From Cunninghamia lanceolata (lineage: Eukaryota > Streptophyta > Pinopsida > Cupressales > Cupressaceae): a stretch of 64,000 nucleotides of DNA. This document shows, in pieces, positions 1 through 11,265 of this stretch. Made by a program: the position numbers and the translations under genes. Each line of letters starts with the position of its first letter. Positions within the stretch are counted from its first letter, which is position 1. The notes under the pieces are model-generated. The model was not told the origin of the DNA. It made no database searches and was given only the letters and a program-made list of their open reading frames with translations. The stretch is taken from assembly GCA_027924645.1 (NCBI GenBank), contig BSBN01000860.1, forward strand, positions 2,108,001 to 2,172,000. The letters run 5' to 3'.

Positions 1-570
1 GGAAGAGCAATCAAAATTCTCATCAGCAATTAGGCCTTGAGACTAATTCAATAGTGATAGAAACATATAATAAATAAAGGTATTGGACATCAATAGCAAA
101 ACCTACAAGTACTAATAGATAAGTGAGTGTTTTGTCTTGACTAGATGCTCTCCATGTATTTGATGACTACAATGACCTAGGGTGATGCCTTTAAATACAA
201 ACCCTAGACACAAAAATTAATCTTTTTGGTGTGCACACTAACAAGCAATCATCATATTCAAGATTGTTGGTATTAGAATGCAAGCATTTTAAATTTTTGA
301 AATAGGGGATGTGATTGCACCTACCATCGAGTCTAGGAGAAAGAATTGTAAGGTGGATCCAATCTAGAATAGATAATACTATGAAAAATAGATTCAGGAG
401 GTTCTCAAAATAATAATGACATAACATAATGCTAATTACTTTTTAGTTAAATACACCAAAAAAAAAAAAAAAACTTAAAATACATAATTTTAAAGAATAG
501 ATATCTCTTTTAATTTTTTTAAAAAAATTAAACGAGTGTAAAAATCTATTTTTAGCCGATAGGCTATTAG
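1..570. other. AT-rich sequence without a recognised gene
   Basis: No convincing coding region. There is a poly-A run near 459-474 and A/T-rich sequence to about 545. At 555-580 lies a short motif (AGCCGATAGGCT with its flank) that recurs on the opposite strand at 20,187-20,212. Confidence 0.6.
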
Positions 571-669
571 TGGGAGCTTTTAGCTCCCAGAAAAATCAGA
601 CACCGGAAAACTGTCGGACGCCGGAAAATCTTCGGACGTTGGAAATCTTTTTCACTGTTCGATTTTTCA

Positions 670-1200
670 ATGTTAGGTTCGCCGCTTCTGATTGGATTCG
701 ACTCCTTTAAGGATTTTCTCATTTTTGATTGCATGGCCTTCTTTCTGTCGCTATTTGTGGTGTTCATATGGCATTTGAGTACACCTCTTACCACGGGAGA
801 TAAGGTGCTATTCCTCTGTCTAACCAACATCTTGGTTTGCTCCAGCTTTGGCTTCACGATGTTAGCTTTCATTGCTGCAGTGTATACCATGCTTGTGCAC
901 AAGATTAACACGTTCACTTGGTTCCTGATTGACTTCTCCACGATCATCTGCAGTTGTGGTATTTTGCTTTTTCTCTACTTGAGTGCAATGTTTTTAGTGA
1001 AGCTGGCGAGATTCAACCACCTGCATGATGTAATTCCTCTTGTTCATGACCATATGGTGGAGTTTGTGTGGATGATGCTAGAACGTATAGGCTATTTTGA
1101 GTGGTTGCACTGGGTGAAAAGGAAGTGGGACGTTGTCCTTTACTCTAATTGTTGTAAAAAAAATAGGGCTCAGCTTAAGTGTGGTGCTGATAATGCTTAG
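670..1200 (+). CDS. PGG-domain-like membrane protein fragment (tail of an ankyrin-repeat protein)
   Basis: Open frame of 176 codons. The protein is very hydrophobic: predicted membrane segments lie at about residues 16-37, 46-75 (one or two passes) and 82-111, followed by a basic tail with KRK and CCKK. The pattern FLIFDCMAFFLSLFVVF, then a short polar loop, then a second long hydrophobic stretch ending in a VYTMLVHK-like segment, is that of the PGG domain at the C-terminus of plant ankyrin-repeat membrane proteins. No ankyrin repeats are visible upstream: the frame is open only back to a TAG at 568-570, and that stretch is basic and not ankyrin-like. It could be a retained gene fragment, a last exon whose earlier exons are missing, or a small expressed gene. 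The ATG at 670 is simply the first in frame. Family assignment rests on motif recognition only. Confidence 0.5.
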   Translation: MLGSPLLIGFDSFKDFLIFDCMAFFLSLFVVFIWHLSTPLTTGDKVLFLCLTNILVCSSFGFTMLAFIAAVYTMLVHKINTFTWFLIDFSTIICSCGILLFLYLSAMFLVKLARFNHLHDVIPLVHDHMVEFVWMMLERIGYFEWLHWVKRKWDVVLYSNCCKKNRAQLKCGADNA

Positions 1201-4159
1201 ATGCAACTTTGAAATCATATTATTGTATGACTTGGTGAGAGATGAGAATAGAGTGTAGTTGGCAGTGGTAATTAAGGTTGGGAAAAACCATTTTTAAAAG
1301 TTTGTGAAATTTTCCTCCTAGAGTTCTGCAGACTAAATCTTTGGGGCTTCCAGCCACAAGCTAAAGTGTGGATGCAATGGTGTAGTTTCTTGTCTTTCAT
1401 AATATTATTGTAATGAAAACTATTTAATTTGTTATAGTTTTTTTTTCAAAGTAATACTTTTTAAAAGTAAATATATAAATTTTGTAAATCAAAATAGTGA
1501 AAAAATTTATTATTAACATTAAAAAGTTTCACTAAACATCATCCATTTTAAAAATTGGACAAATATTTACCATTTTTTGATGCCGATGAGGTGTAAAGTT
1601 GCTATTGACTACTTGACCATTGAAATGGATGATATTTAAGTAGAGTGATATTATTCAAGTCACACAATAATAAAATTTGTACAACTTATTAATATTCCAA
1701 AACAAACAATTTTATACATGATAATGAAAGCCCATAATTAAAAACAACAAACTATTTGGCAGACCAATTGTCTTTCCTCAGCCATACTCCAAGCATGAGG
1801 CAATGGAATAAAAAACTCCTCCTAAGATGTGTAATTGTTTTCTCTTCAAGTAAATTCTCATTTACTGAAAAAAAACCTTTTCTAAAACATATTTTCAGAT
1901 TCTACAAACTTTAGCCCCCAATCTATCACACTAACTAAAATTCTATTCATATAAAAGTCACACATAATTTTAAGGATAAGATTTAGAAACTTCAGTTTCT
2001 TCAATTTTTATACTCCATGGAACAACTTGCAACATAAGAATAAGTGTGTAGCCTCCCCCATGCGAATAGGTTTGATTAACGCCAAGAACATGCAATTTAT
2101 TGAAATATATTATGTAGAGATTCAAGACTACCATCAAAAGTAGTTTACTCAATTAAATCAAAACAAAGTGTGATGCTCTTAAACAAAAATAAAAGATTTC
2201 ATTTAAGTGAGGTTCACTTCTCAAAACACACTGGAAGGTGGGTCCTGCGCATATCAACATTTTGTAGGAGCTAATGCATCCATTTAAGCATTGTGGTTCA
2301 AAGGCCCGTGTTGCCATAATAGCACTTGTAACTACTACTAAACTATATACATTAATTATTCTTTGATGATTGACTTCGTGTTGAGGAAGGTGATGAAGAA
2401 GCCATGAGAAACAAGCTTCCAAGTGAGGTGCATTATGGGATCTATGTGATCCTGTGCAGGAAATGAAATGAGAAGGGCATGAGGCATCTTACTTTTGCAA
2501 TTAGCTCAGATTCTACCGAGGCACCATCGTCCTCTATTTTAGCACTAAAACCAGAAAATCAATTTCATTACTGACCATATAGTGTTGGTCTTGCAGCTAT
2601 GTTCTTGGATCTTATGCTAATTTCCTATGGGATTCAGACGAATATGAGTAGACTGACTTTCCCGTAGAGCACAGCAAGACAAATCCCACCTTCACAATAA
2701 ATTCTTGCAACAATCAAACAGTTTACTATAATTTTCTTCAATCTCCCAGTCAATATGATCTACCAATTAATAGTAATTTAGTGATATAATAAGAAATATA
2801 TTGACATAATTTTTTTAATTAAAATATATGTATGGTCTTTGTTTCCAAACAAAGTGAAGTATTTTTTAATTAGTGTTTCTTTTTTTAAAAGATAAATGCA
2901 TTATAGTTTTAAATTTTCTTATTAATATTAGAAATTGATTTTTAGTTGGGTTTCTAATTATTATTATTATTATTTAATATTTCTTTTACTTAGAGTTTTC
3001 TAATTGTTTAAATATTGCTTTACATATCATAAATGTGTCTTTTTAAAATAAAAAAGAGAATATATATAATATAAATTGTAGTTATAATATTGTGTTTAGA
3101 TTTTTTTAAATAATATTTAAGTTATAAAATATAATTTTTTAAAAAAGTGGGCTAGTAGTTGTTATTTAAATATATCATAGAGTATTATATATGACCATTG
3201 GAAAGTAATAATTATTAAAATATAAATATAAGGATTTATTATTATTAGTTATAATATTGAACTCATTTATCTTTGACATTATACATCGTTATAATATTAG
3301 TGTTGCAAAGATATTACACTTAAGATTATTATTAAACCAAGTGTCCATTAAAGGTGGTATTTTATTTCATTGTGACTCTTACAATTTATTAGTTTTAAGT
3401 AAAATGTGGCAAGTTATAAATGCACACTAGTTGTAATTAATAGTGTTGCATGTTGTATTATATAGCTAGAAAATATTTTATGCCTAAAAGTAAACCTTGT
3501 AATATTTCTCTCTCCCTCACCTCCTTTAAAGTCAAATAATTGCATTAAGCCATGAATTCAGGGGTAAAAGATCAACAAATATGCATAACACATTTGCTTC
3601 AACTAAATCAATTGAACTAGTATGATGCACTTGAGAGATGATTCAACCTTTGGCAAATTAGCTATAACATCATATAGGTTAACTTTTCCATATCAAGTCA
3701 TCATGTACCTTGTAAACAAATAATGTATAGAGCAAGATCTGACACTAAATTAGCAACGTCAAAGCATAACACTTCAAGGATGTAATTCTTAAGATAGAAG
3801 TGTGAATTGTATTGGACCCTTTTAGCATGCCTACTATGATTGGGTGTATTCCATAGGGTAGCACAATACCATATTTCTCTTCAATTTCTTTCCATCCCTC
3901 ATTTTTGCAACTATAATTTCATTTATTTTTTAAACTATTATCCAAAACATATTAAAAAGGGCACTAGAAGTCATGCCAACAATTTTTTTGTCGATTTTTT
4001 TCTCAATACTTCTACAATTTATTTCCAAATGTCTTTCATGCAAGTTTGTATTTCAAATTTAGATTACAAATTGATACACCCTAATCATATACAATTAAAA
4101 ATATGTGCTTTCTGAATATTCTTGCTTTTCATCTTTACGGTTACATATGAGATGTTGAT

Positions 4160-4205
4160 ACACCCTATCGACTATTCCGTTGCACCCTATTGACTATTCC
4201 GTTGC
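4160..4205. repeat. Two-copy tandem repeat, about 21 bp
   Basis: The unit CACCCTATCGACTATTCCGTTG is followed directly by a near copy with C-to-T at one position. No coding or regulatory meaning is evident. Confidence 0.6.
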
Positions 4206-4814
4206 GCATAAATTTTGTGCAACTGCTAATTAATATTAATGTATTAGAAGCATACCCCTTAAACTGCCTTTATGGGGAGAAAAAACAACAAACCATCCTC
4301 AAAGAATAATATAAAATAAAAAATAAAAGTATAAAGGACGTTTTTCTCCTCTATTACACACATATATAAAAGTTATTTCTTAAATTAATATTGTTTTAGT
4401 CAATCTCCATGAAACTTTTCTTAGTGACGTTAAAATGTTGTGTATATTGATTGTTATTTAATCATCTAAGTATTTAATTAATATGTTATAACTGGAAAGC
4501 CGTCCTCTTCACCATTCTTCGAATATTTGGAGAAATTAAAAAACAATAATGTATAAAAAAGCCAAAGGATATGCATAAATTTTTGTATTTATAAATTGTT
4601 TTATGAATAATGTCTAAGACACAAAGGACACACAAACAACCCTATCTACTCAACTAAACTATATAATAACAAATATTTTAAGAGGAGACGCGCAACTTTG
4701 GTTCATACATTATTAAAGTATATTACAAATATATTAAGGGTAGATGCATTAAAGTTCGGAATTTTATATAGCTATCTATTTCTAAGTATAATGAATGAAG
4801 ATGTTTTTGGTTCT

Positions 4815-5010
4815 AGTTGATAGATGGATTGGCTTACATTAAATAATTTATTTGTGGGAAGTTAATTATTTGAAATTTAGGTTCTAAATTGTTATGCTCC
4901 AAACAACATAAATCCATAGATGAATTGGTTTACAGTGAGTCAATTATTCAAAATTTAGGCTTTCAATTGTTTTACAAAACCCTTATATATGGTCCTCCAA
5001 ACAACATTTA
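4815..5010. repeat. Degenerate tandem duplication, about 95 bp
   Basis: Two adjacent segments share the order: GATGGATTGG or GATGAATTGG, TTTACA or TTACAT, AATTATTTGAAATTTAGG or AATTATTCAAAATTTAGG, and CTCCAAACAACAT. This is an old local duplication in non-coding DNA. Confidence 0.5.
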
Positions 5011-5577
5011 TATTTACTAATAATTTTTTTTTTAATTAAAAAACAACAATTAAAATCAAAATTACCCATTTTATATTAAAAAAATCTCTCGTGTCCATAT
5101 CCATGCTATTTCTATCTTGACTTATAATAATGTGTCTCTTGAACTGTGAAGATAAAAGCCCATACATAGCTTGCTTACAACATACATGCTCACTTTGTAT
5201 ACACTAATTAAGGGGCAATCTTCATTTTATATTAACTCATTAAGTTTATCTCTACTTTCCCTCTCATTATTATTAGTTCCTGCCTTCGGCAGGTATACTA
5301 CTGCATCGGCTAGATGCAATTTCTCAAATTATTCGTCCAATCATGTGAAAGAACTAAAAATTTGCAACCACAATGCTATAGTTCATTATTTTTTTTTAAT
5401 TTAATCATTTAAAAAATACCATTTATCTATTCTCTGATTGGTCTATGGTGTGAACAGTAAGGGTAAAAAATGAAATAATGATTTAAAAAATTATTGAATT
5501 TTCGAACGATGCCAATAAACAAATACAGTTAAGTACAGGTCGTGCAAAGTGACGGCGCCGCTGAGCTTGTTGAATTT

Positions 5578-5639
5578 ATTTCGTTTGCAATGTTAATTAA
5601 TGATTTTTATTTCATTTGCAATGTTAATTAATGATTTTT
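5578..5639. repeat. Two-copy 31-bp tandem repeat
   Basis: Adjacent 31-bp units at 5,578-5,608 and 5,609-5,639 differ by a single G/A in the TTTCGTTTGC versus TTTCATTTGC part. A CpG deamination would explain the difference. Confidence 0.8.
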
Positions 5640-7950
5640 AATCATCCTTACAAGATGACAGGTCATGTCTTGATCGGAGGTTTTCAATTTGTATGCGCTT
5701 TGGATTGTTGTTTCTCAATTTGTTTGCACTCAGAGAGTAGTGAAGGTGGGCATCCGGAGGCCTGTGAAGCTGCATCTGTGGTAAGCCTCTATATGGACTT
5801 CTATTTCGTAATCCGTGTAGAAAACCAGTGCTACTGTTCACAGAAATTTCAAGATTTCAGATATTATATGAGTTTTAGATTGTAGATCACTCTCAGTTAT
5901 AGAAATTTTACAGTTTTCTCAAATTTCTGTTAGAGTTCAGATATCTCTTTCTAGAACTTAAGTTTTCTATTTTAGAAACTCGGATATCAATTATAGAATT
6001 CCCAGACATTGAGGTATGAATTGCCAAGTTTCAATATATTGACAAATTCATGATTTGGGAGCATAAAAGTAGCTATGCAACTGTGTCACTAAATAACAAA
6101 GAAGGTTGCAGGAAGAACTAACTATACAAGTGCTCATGCTATATGCAGTATTACTTGTTTCATTTCCAGATACATTGTATATATTCAAGCTGTAAAGCAT
6201 CTACTTATATTCTGTTGCAACTTTCTACTCTGCAATTTCTTTGGTACAACTTACAGTTCCTTTTAAGTGATTTCATGCATGTGTTCACTGTTTAATTTAG
6301 GTTTGAATGATTGAGGCTCGGAGTTCGCTCAGTACCCATCATATAATATGCTGGAATTTTATGGCGACGGTGCTATAGACCTTACTTATACATAGCAAGG
6401 GTGTGAATTTCATACCTTGAAGCAGAGAGTATTAACAAATTTAGGTAATTTGCTAGTAATCCCAATTTGGAACAGAGGCTCGCCCTCTTGTTTGGTCCTC
6501 TACCAAATATTCTGTTTTGAAAGAAAGAATAAGGATATGTTGTCGTGTCCCTGTAATGTTCAATGGCACAGATTATGGTCACACAAGGAAAATACCCACA
6601 AAAAAAATGCTCCAATCTTGTGAAGGAAAATGCAAATTTATATGTGAAAGAGAATTCATGACAGAAGAACATTAGTTGGTACCCTTCTCCACACATTGGA
6701 ATACTATTTTGTGAAATTCTGTAGAAGAGGTTAATGCTGGACATGAAGAGTTAAAATAAAATAGACTGTTTCCATCTGAATATCTAAACAACAATACCCA
6801 AATATATTCCAAATGAGGGGCGTTGCTACAAAATTAAATTATAAGCAAGAAAACACTGAGGTAAAATTGGGGAAAGAAGGGAGAGGTCAATGTAGGTTAA
6901 TAACAAAGACAGTTCTGCTAATCAGAACAAAAAATTGCCAATTTTTGTTTGCAAGACACAAATGAAATAAAAATGAATCTTAACAACTGGCATTAGCAAA
7001 ATCATTAGAAAGGAGGTGAAGACGGCAAGCCCATGCAACCAATTAGTTGGATCTCGACTTACAAAACTGAAAAAAAATTGGGCATGGCACAGTATAGAAC
7101 CAGAGTTCCTCAATGTAGACATGAATGTACAGAGCACAATCTGCAAGATTCCATCTTCTATGGTAGCTTTTATAAACTTTCTGTACTTTGAGCGCAGCTG
7201 CTTCCTCTTTAAACCTGTCTCATCTCAATGAGGAAGTCTAAAAATCCATTTTCTTAGAACTGTTTGATCTCAACGATGCCAATTCCAAATCACCAGCTCT
7301 GGGACTAATTATTTCCTGGGTAGGAGTTAATAAATCTTGGCCTTTAAAACTGATGCACCTCTCTGAAGCTGTTTCTATGTGGTTGCATTTGAAGATCGTC
7401 TGAAAGCTACTAACCTCCGTTCCACATTTGAGAACCTTAAAAGATGCATGTGTTGATAAAATTGTTAGGGCTACAGCTGTGCACCTCTGAGACAGGTGGC
7501 AATTGTGTTTCCAGGTGGCGATTGCATTTGCTTTTGTCACGATTTAGATTTTAGGCCAGTTTAATTTTAGTTTCAAGGGTAAAGGAACCCTAGCATTATT
7601 GTTTTCCTATGCACTGACTTTTTAGTTTATTTTAAAATTTAAAAGACAATTTCAGATCCGCATTTATACGATCTGGTCTTTAAATTTCATCTCGTGGGTG
7701 GATAGTTTTATGGGAAACCCTTGGTTTATTCCTACGGTTTGACTGCGAGATGGAGGAGTATGCAGGAATTCCAAATTTGAGGTGGGGTTTTTCATGAATA
7801 ATAAAGTAGCGGATATCTCTTGAATCCAAGCTAAAGTTTTCTTTTTCCAGAACAATCATTTTGAGCTAGGGTTTTCCGATATATAAACTCCTTTTCTAAA
7901 AGGGAATTCAAAAGATTATTTAGAGATTCACATTTAAATTTATGTGGGCA

Positions 7951-9697
7951 ATTTTGTTTCTATGACCTCATATTTAGAAAGAGCTTGAAATTCCATGCAG
8001 GTTTGCCTTTTACTTCACTCGAAAATTCTTCCATATGTGAAAGTTATGCACGGTCAAAGTTTTGGTCAAACCTGATATTCGCAGGAGGATCATCATATTT
8101 TTATATCCTGAGTCATGTTGTCAAGATCATCATGATCTTGGTCTATCACCCGATAAAAATCATGCAGTCCCAATATCCGGACGTCAATCTTAGGTGGTGG
8201 TGCCCTTTACCCGTCAAATGGCCTTAGGCGCATTGTCAGCATCATGATTTCTTTTAGGAGGGTCATATGTTATAAACTCGGTTTTGGTTACATGAAGATG
8301 ATGATCATCATCATATTTGAACCCCCCCCGATAATATCCTGAGGTTCAAATATCATGATGATATCAACTTTAGGTCAGGGTAAGTTTCCCCGTCGAGCGG
8401 TCTTTGTATACGAGCATCATCATGATATTTCAACATTACCTAATCTTATCATATCATCGTGATCACCCTTAGAAAATGCACCTTCGGCATATTTGCATGC
8501 GCATGTTATAATCCTATCGCAAGGTCATCATCATGATATTTGCTGAAGTTCGAAATATGATGATAACTTCATATCCTCCTGATCTTCTTTTGCATAATTA
8601 TGATCATCATCCTGATCTTTCACGAGGGTCATTCGCTGAAATTCGCTAAGTGATGGAGACATCATCATCATAAATCGATAAAGGGGATCATCATCTTCAT
8701 ATCCTCCTGATCGCCTTTTTTGCAATATCATGATGATCACCCTATTTATTCAGAAGAAGGCGATATTTCATTCCTTAAACAGCATGATCATTTTTTTACA
8801 ATATCACTCTAGCGCAATATCATGATGACCTCAACTCATCCTTGTGCTTCGAAGACAAAATATCATGATGACGCCATCATGATAATTCGATGAGGAGGGT
8901 CATCATCATATTGTTTTATCCTGTCATGTTGTCAAGATCATCATGATCTTGTTTGTTCACCCGATATTTCGTAAAGTCCTCCTGCCGATGAAATACAACC
9001 TTTTGAAAATATCCTGATGATCATCATCGTCACATTTTCGCTTTGGCAGGATATTTCCCAAACATGATCCGGTTGGCGAAATATCATGATGACGTCATGT
9101 TCTAAGTTTAACAAAGGCTCCGAATATCATGATGACGTCATCCCGATCTAATAAACGAAGAAGCAAATATCCTGATCATCATCATCATCACATTTTTCCT
9201 TCAGCAGGTTATTTTTCAAGCACGATCTGGTTCGCGAAATATGATGATGACATCTTATTCTAAGTTCGACGAAGAAGCAAATATGCCGATGCTCATCATC
9301 ATCCTGATCTTTCGAGAGGGTTGCCTTGGCCGCAAAGGGGTCATATTACATTCATCATCCTGATCATGCTCCTCAGGTGACCCGATATTACATTTATCCC
9401 CTGATCTTAACGAAAATGACGATGACGTCATCCTTAGCATTTCAATGAAGCCCGAATATCATGATGACGTCACCATCATTTTCCTTTCCTCAGCAACATG
9501 ATCATATTCCATATCCTCCTTTTCTTCTTCAACAATATGATGATGATGATGTTGTTCTTTTCCCCAATATGCAGAAGCGAAATATCATGATGATGAAGTT
9601 AATATTGACCAACACGTTTTTTTTGACACGCCAATGGCGATGATCATGCCGATGGGCGGGAAATGAAGCGGTGGAATTTTAAAGTGTTTTTTTTTTT
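7951..9697 (-). repeat. CATCAT/ATGATG-rich repeat, copy A (inverted relative to B and C)
   Basis: About 1.75 kb of sequence saturated with TCATCATGATGA-type words. Its reverse complement matches 26,647-28,330 (copy B) and 32,470-34,440 (copy C) almost continuously. Examples are the AAAACACTTTAAAATTCC border, the GGCATGATCATCGCCATCGG block and the GAGGTCATAGAAACAAAAT border. Homology stops at both ends: the 2.9-kb direct repeats around B and C continue outward but copy A does not. It carries four perfect TGACGTCA sites (9,090, 9,133, 9,423, 9,465). The small ORFs inside are low-complexity and not credible genes. It is most likely a fragment or partial copy of the same repeat family that forms the direct repeats at 25.6 and 31.8 kb. 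Confidence 0.85.
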
Positions 9698-11261
9698 AGA
9701 ATAACAAATGATTCCAACATGAAATCATCATAAATAGATGCAGCCATCTCTTCGATGTTCTAGAAAACTATGTAAGTTGTAATAACAGTGATGTGGGCAG
9801 TTATTTGCAATTTGTGAAAAACACTGTACACTTTTGCATGTCACTTATATTTTATGTATTGGTCTTACTGTACTTCTTTGGTGCTAGTTAGCTATTATTG
9901 AGTATGAATGCAAAGACATATAACAATAGTAAATTGTAAAAAGTGCTTCTAATAGTTTTCAATATTTTTTTGTCTAGATTTCTATAAGACTTGATAACAA
10001 GAAAACTAATATTGGAATTATATTCCCGTGATAGTTATATGATTTGCAAGATTCAACAACTAGTTATAATATCTTTTTTTGTGTATAGGCCAGCATTGAA
10101 GAAATCTTGATGTTACATGTTTGGTGTCCTAGCTTTGGATCTTGTTACAGTCTATCCATGTCTACTGTATTTGTTATTTTTACGTGTTATAGTTAAATTC
10201 AATATCAAAATATAAATAGATAACACAGTTTGCAAGTTGTAAGTAGCAAAATTCTATTAATGATTATATAAGTGACAAAACCACTTGAAGGCATATACTG
10301 TTTAACAATGCACAATACCTTTTCACTTTGTAAAGAAATTAACACAACCCCATCAATATAATATTGCAATTGCAACTACTTTAGAATCCTTTAGACTTTT
10401 GCAGATCATTCTAATCCTTCACCTGCATCTACAATCCAAGCACAAGCTTATCAAAAGGTACTAAAACCTTTATTTCCAAGTCATAGTCAACTCTAGAAAA
10501 TGTTATTCTCATCTATTCAAGTTCATTTGCTCCTTCAGATCTCTTGTTTGTTTGTTTCTTCCATTGTTTAATTTATATGTTCAATATATTATTCATAGAT
10601 GCAAATTGCTAATTATTTGAAGCCTATGGCTCAAAGAATATGTGATGTCATTACAGTTGTCCAAGGATTGTTCCTACACTATTTACACAACTACGTAACA
10701 ATTATTTTTGCAATATTTAAACAATGGCTTGACTATTTAGTATTTTAACACTGTATTTATTTATTTTTAAATGTAAACCTCTGATTTGAAATATCAAAAC
10801 CGAGTACAAAATGAATTTCAAAGTCACAGGTCTACACTGTTTTCAAATCAAAACTTGCTTCTTATTTTGAATTTTAATAAACCTTTTGTGGCTATCAATG
10901 ATCAGAACTATCTACCAAATGGTGATTTCTATTGCTTTATTTTCTGAAGAAAATAATGCAAGTGAATGGATCTGACATTGCCATTGCCACTAGTTTTAAA
11001 TCATTCAAAATTCTCTTCTTCATTATAATGCCTTATTTTCTTGTACAATCCAAAAATAACAATTATTTTCATTACATTTAAACAATGCCTTGACTACTTA
11101 GAATTTTAGCATTGAATTTATTTGTGATTTGAAATAAGGAAACCAAATACTAAATGCATTTCAAAATTGCATATCGACATTGCTTTTAGGAAACAGCTTG
11201 CTTCTAATTTCCATTTGTAATATGCCTTTTGTAATTATCAATCATCAAAACTATCTAACCA
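9698..11261. other. Non-coding 5' flank of the Helentron-like ORF
   Basis: A/T-rich and without a recognised gene. The part next to the transposon ORF contains a degenerate tandem duplication (10,690-11,265). A splice-acceptor-like TATTACAG lies at 11,275-11,282, just inside the first ORF, so a short upstream exon is possible. No transposon terminus could be fixed here. Confidence 0.5.
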
Positions 11262-11265
11262 ATGG
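10690..11265. repeat. Degenerate ~355-bp tandem duplication upstream of the Helentron ORF
   Basis: The segment at about 10,697-10,925 recurs at about 11,056-11,265. Both contain TAACAATTATTTT, then ATTTAAACAATG-CTTGACTA-TTAG, and end in ATCA-AACTATCTA-CAAATGGT variants. The second copy runs into the start of the polyprotein frame, so that start may lie in duplicated leader sequence. A leader or promoter duplication is possible; function is unknown. Confidence 0.6.

Larger units (their letters stand above)
1201..7950. other. AT-rich intergenic sequence, no recognised gene
   Basis: Six-frame reading shows only short ORFs without recognisable motifs. The stretch 2,780-3,480 is extremely A/T-rich. 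Around 5,630-5,790 a somewhat more GC-rich segment ends in a possible splice donor (GTAAGC near 5,780), but no protein family is recognisable. Small tandem duplications occur near 4,160, 4,820 and 5,578. Confidence 0.6.

Noticed and set aside
5171..5404. 77-residue ORF with a Leu/Ser run
   Set aside because: A/T-rich surroundings, no motif and no upstream or downstream coding support.
8531..9643. Short ORFs in the ATGATG-rich copy A (and equivalents in B and C) as genes
   Set aside because: They are low-complexity translations of the CATCAT/ATGATG repeat (Met/Ile/Asp-rich), occur on either strand and recur wherever the repeat does.
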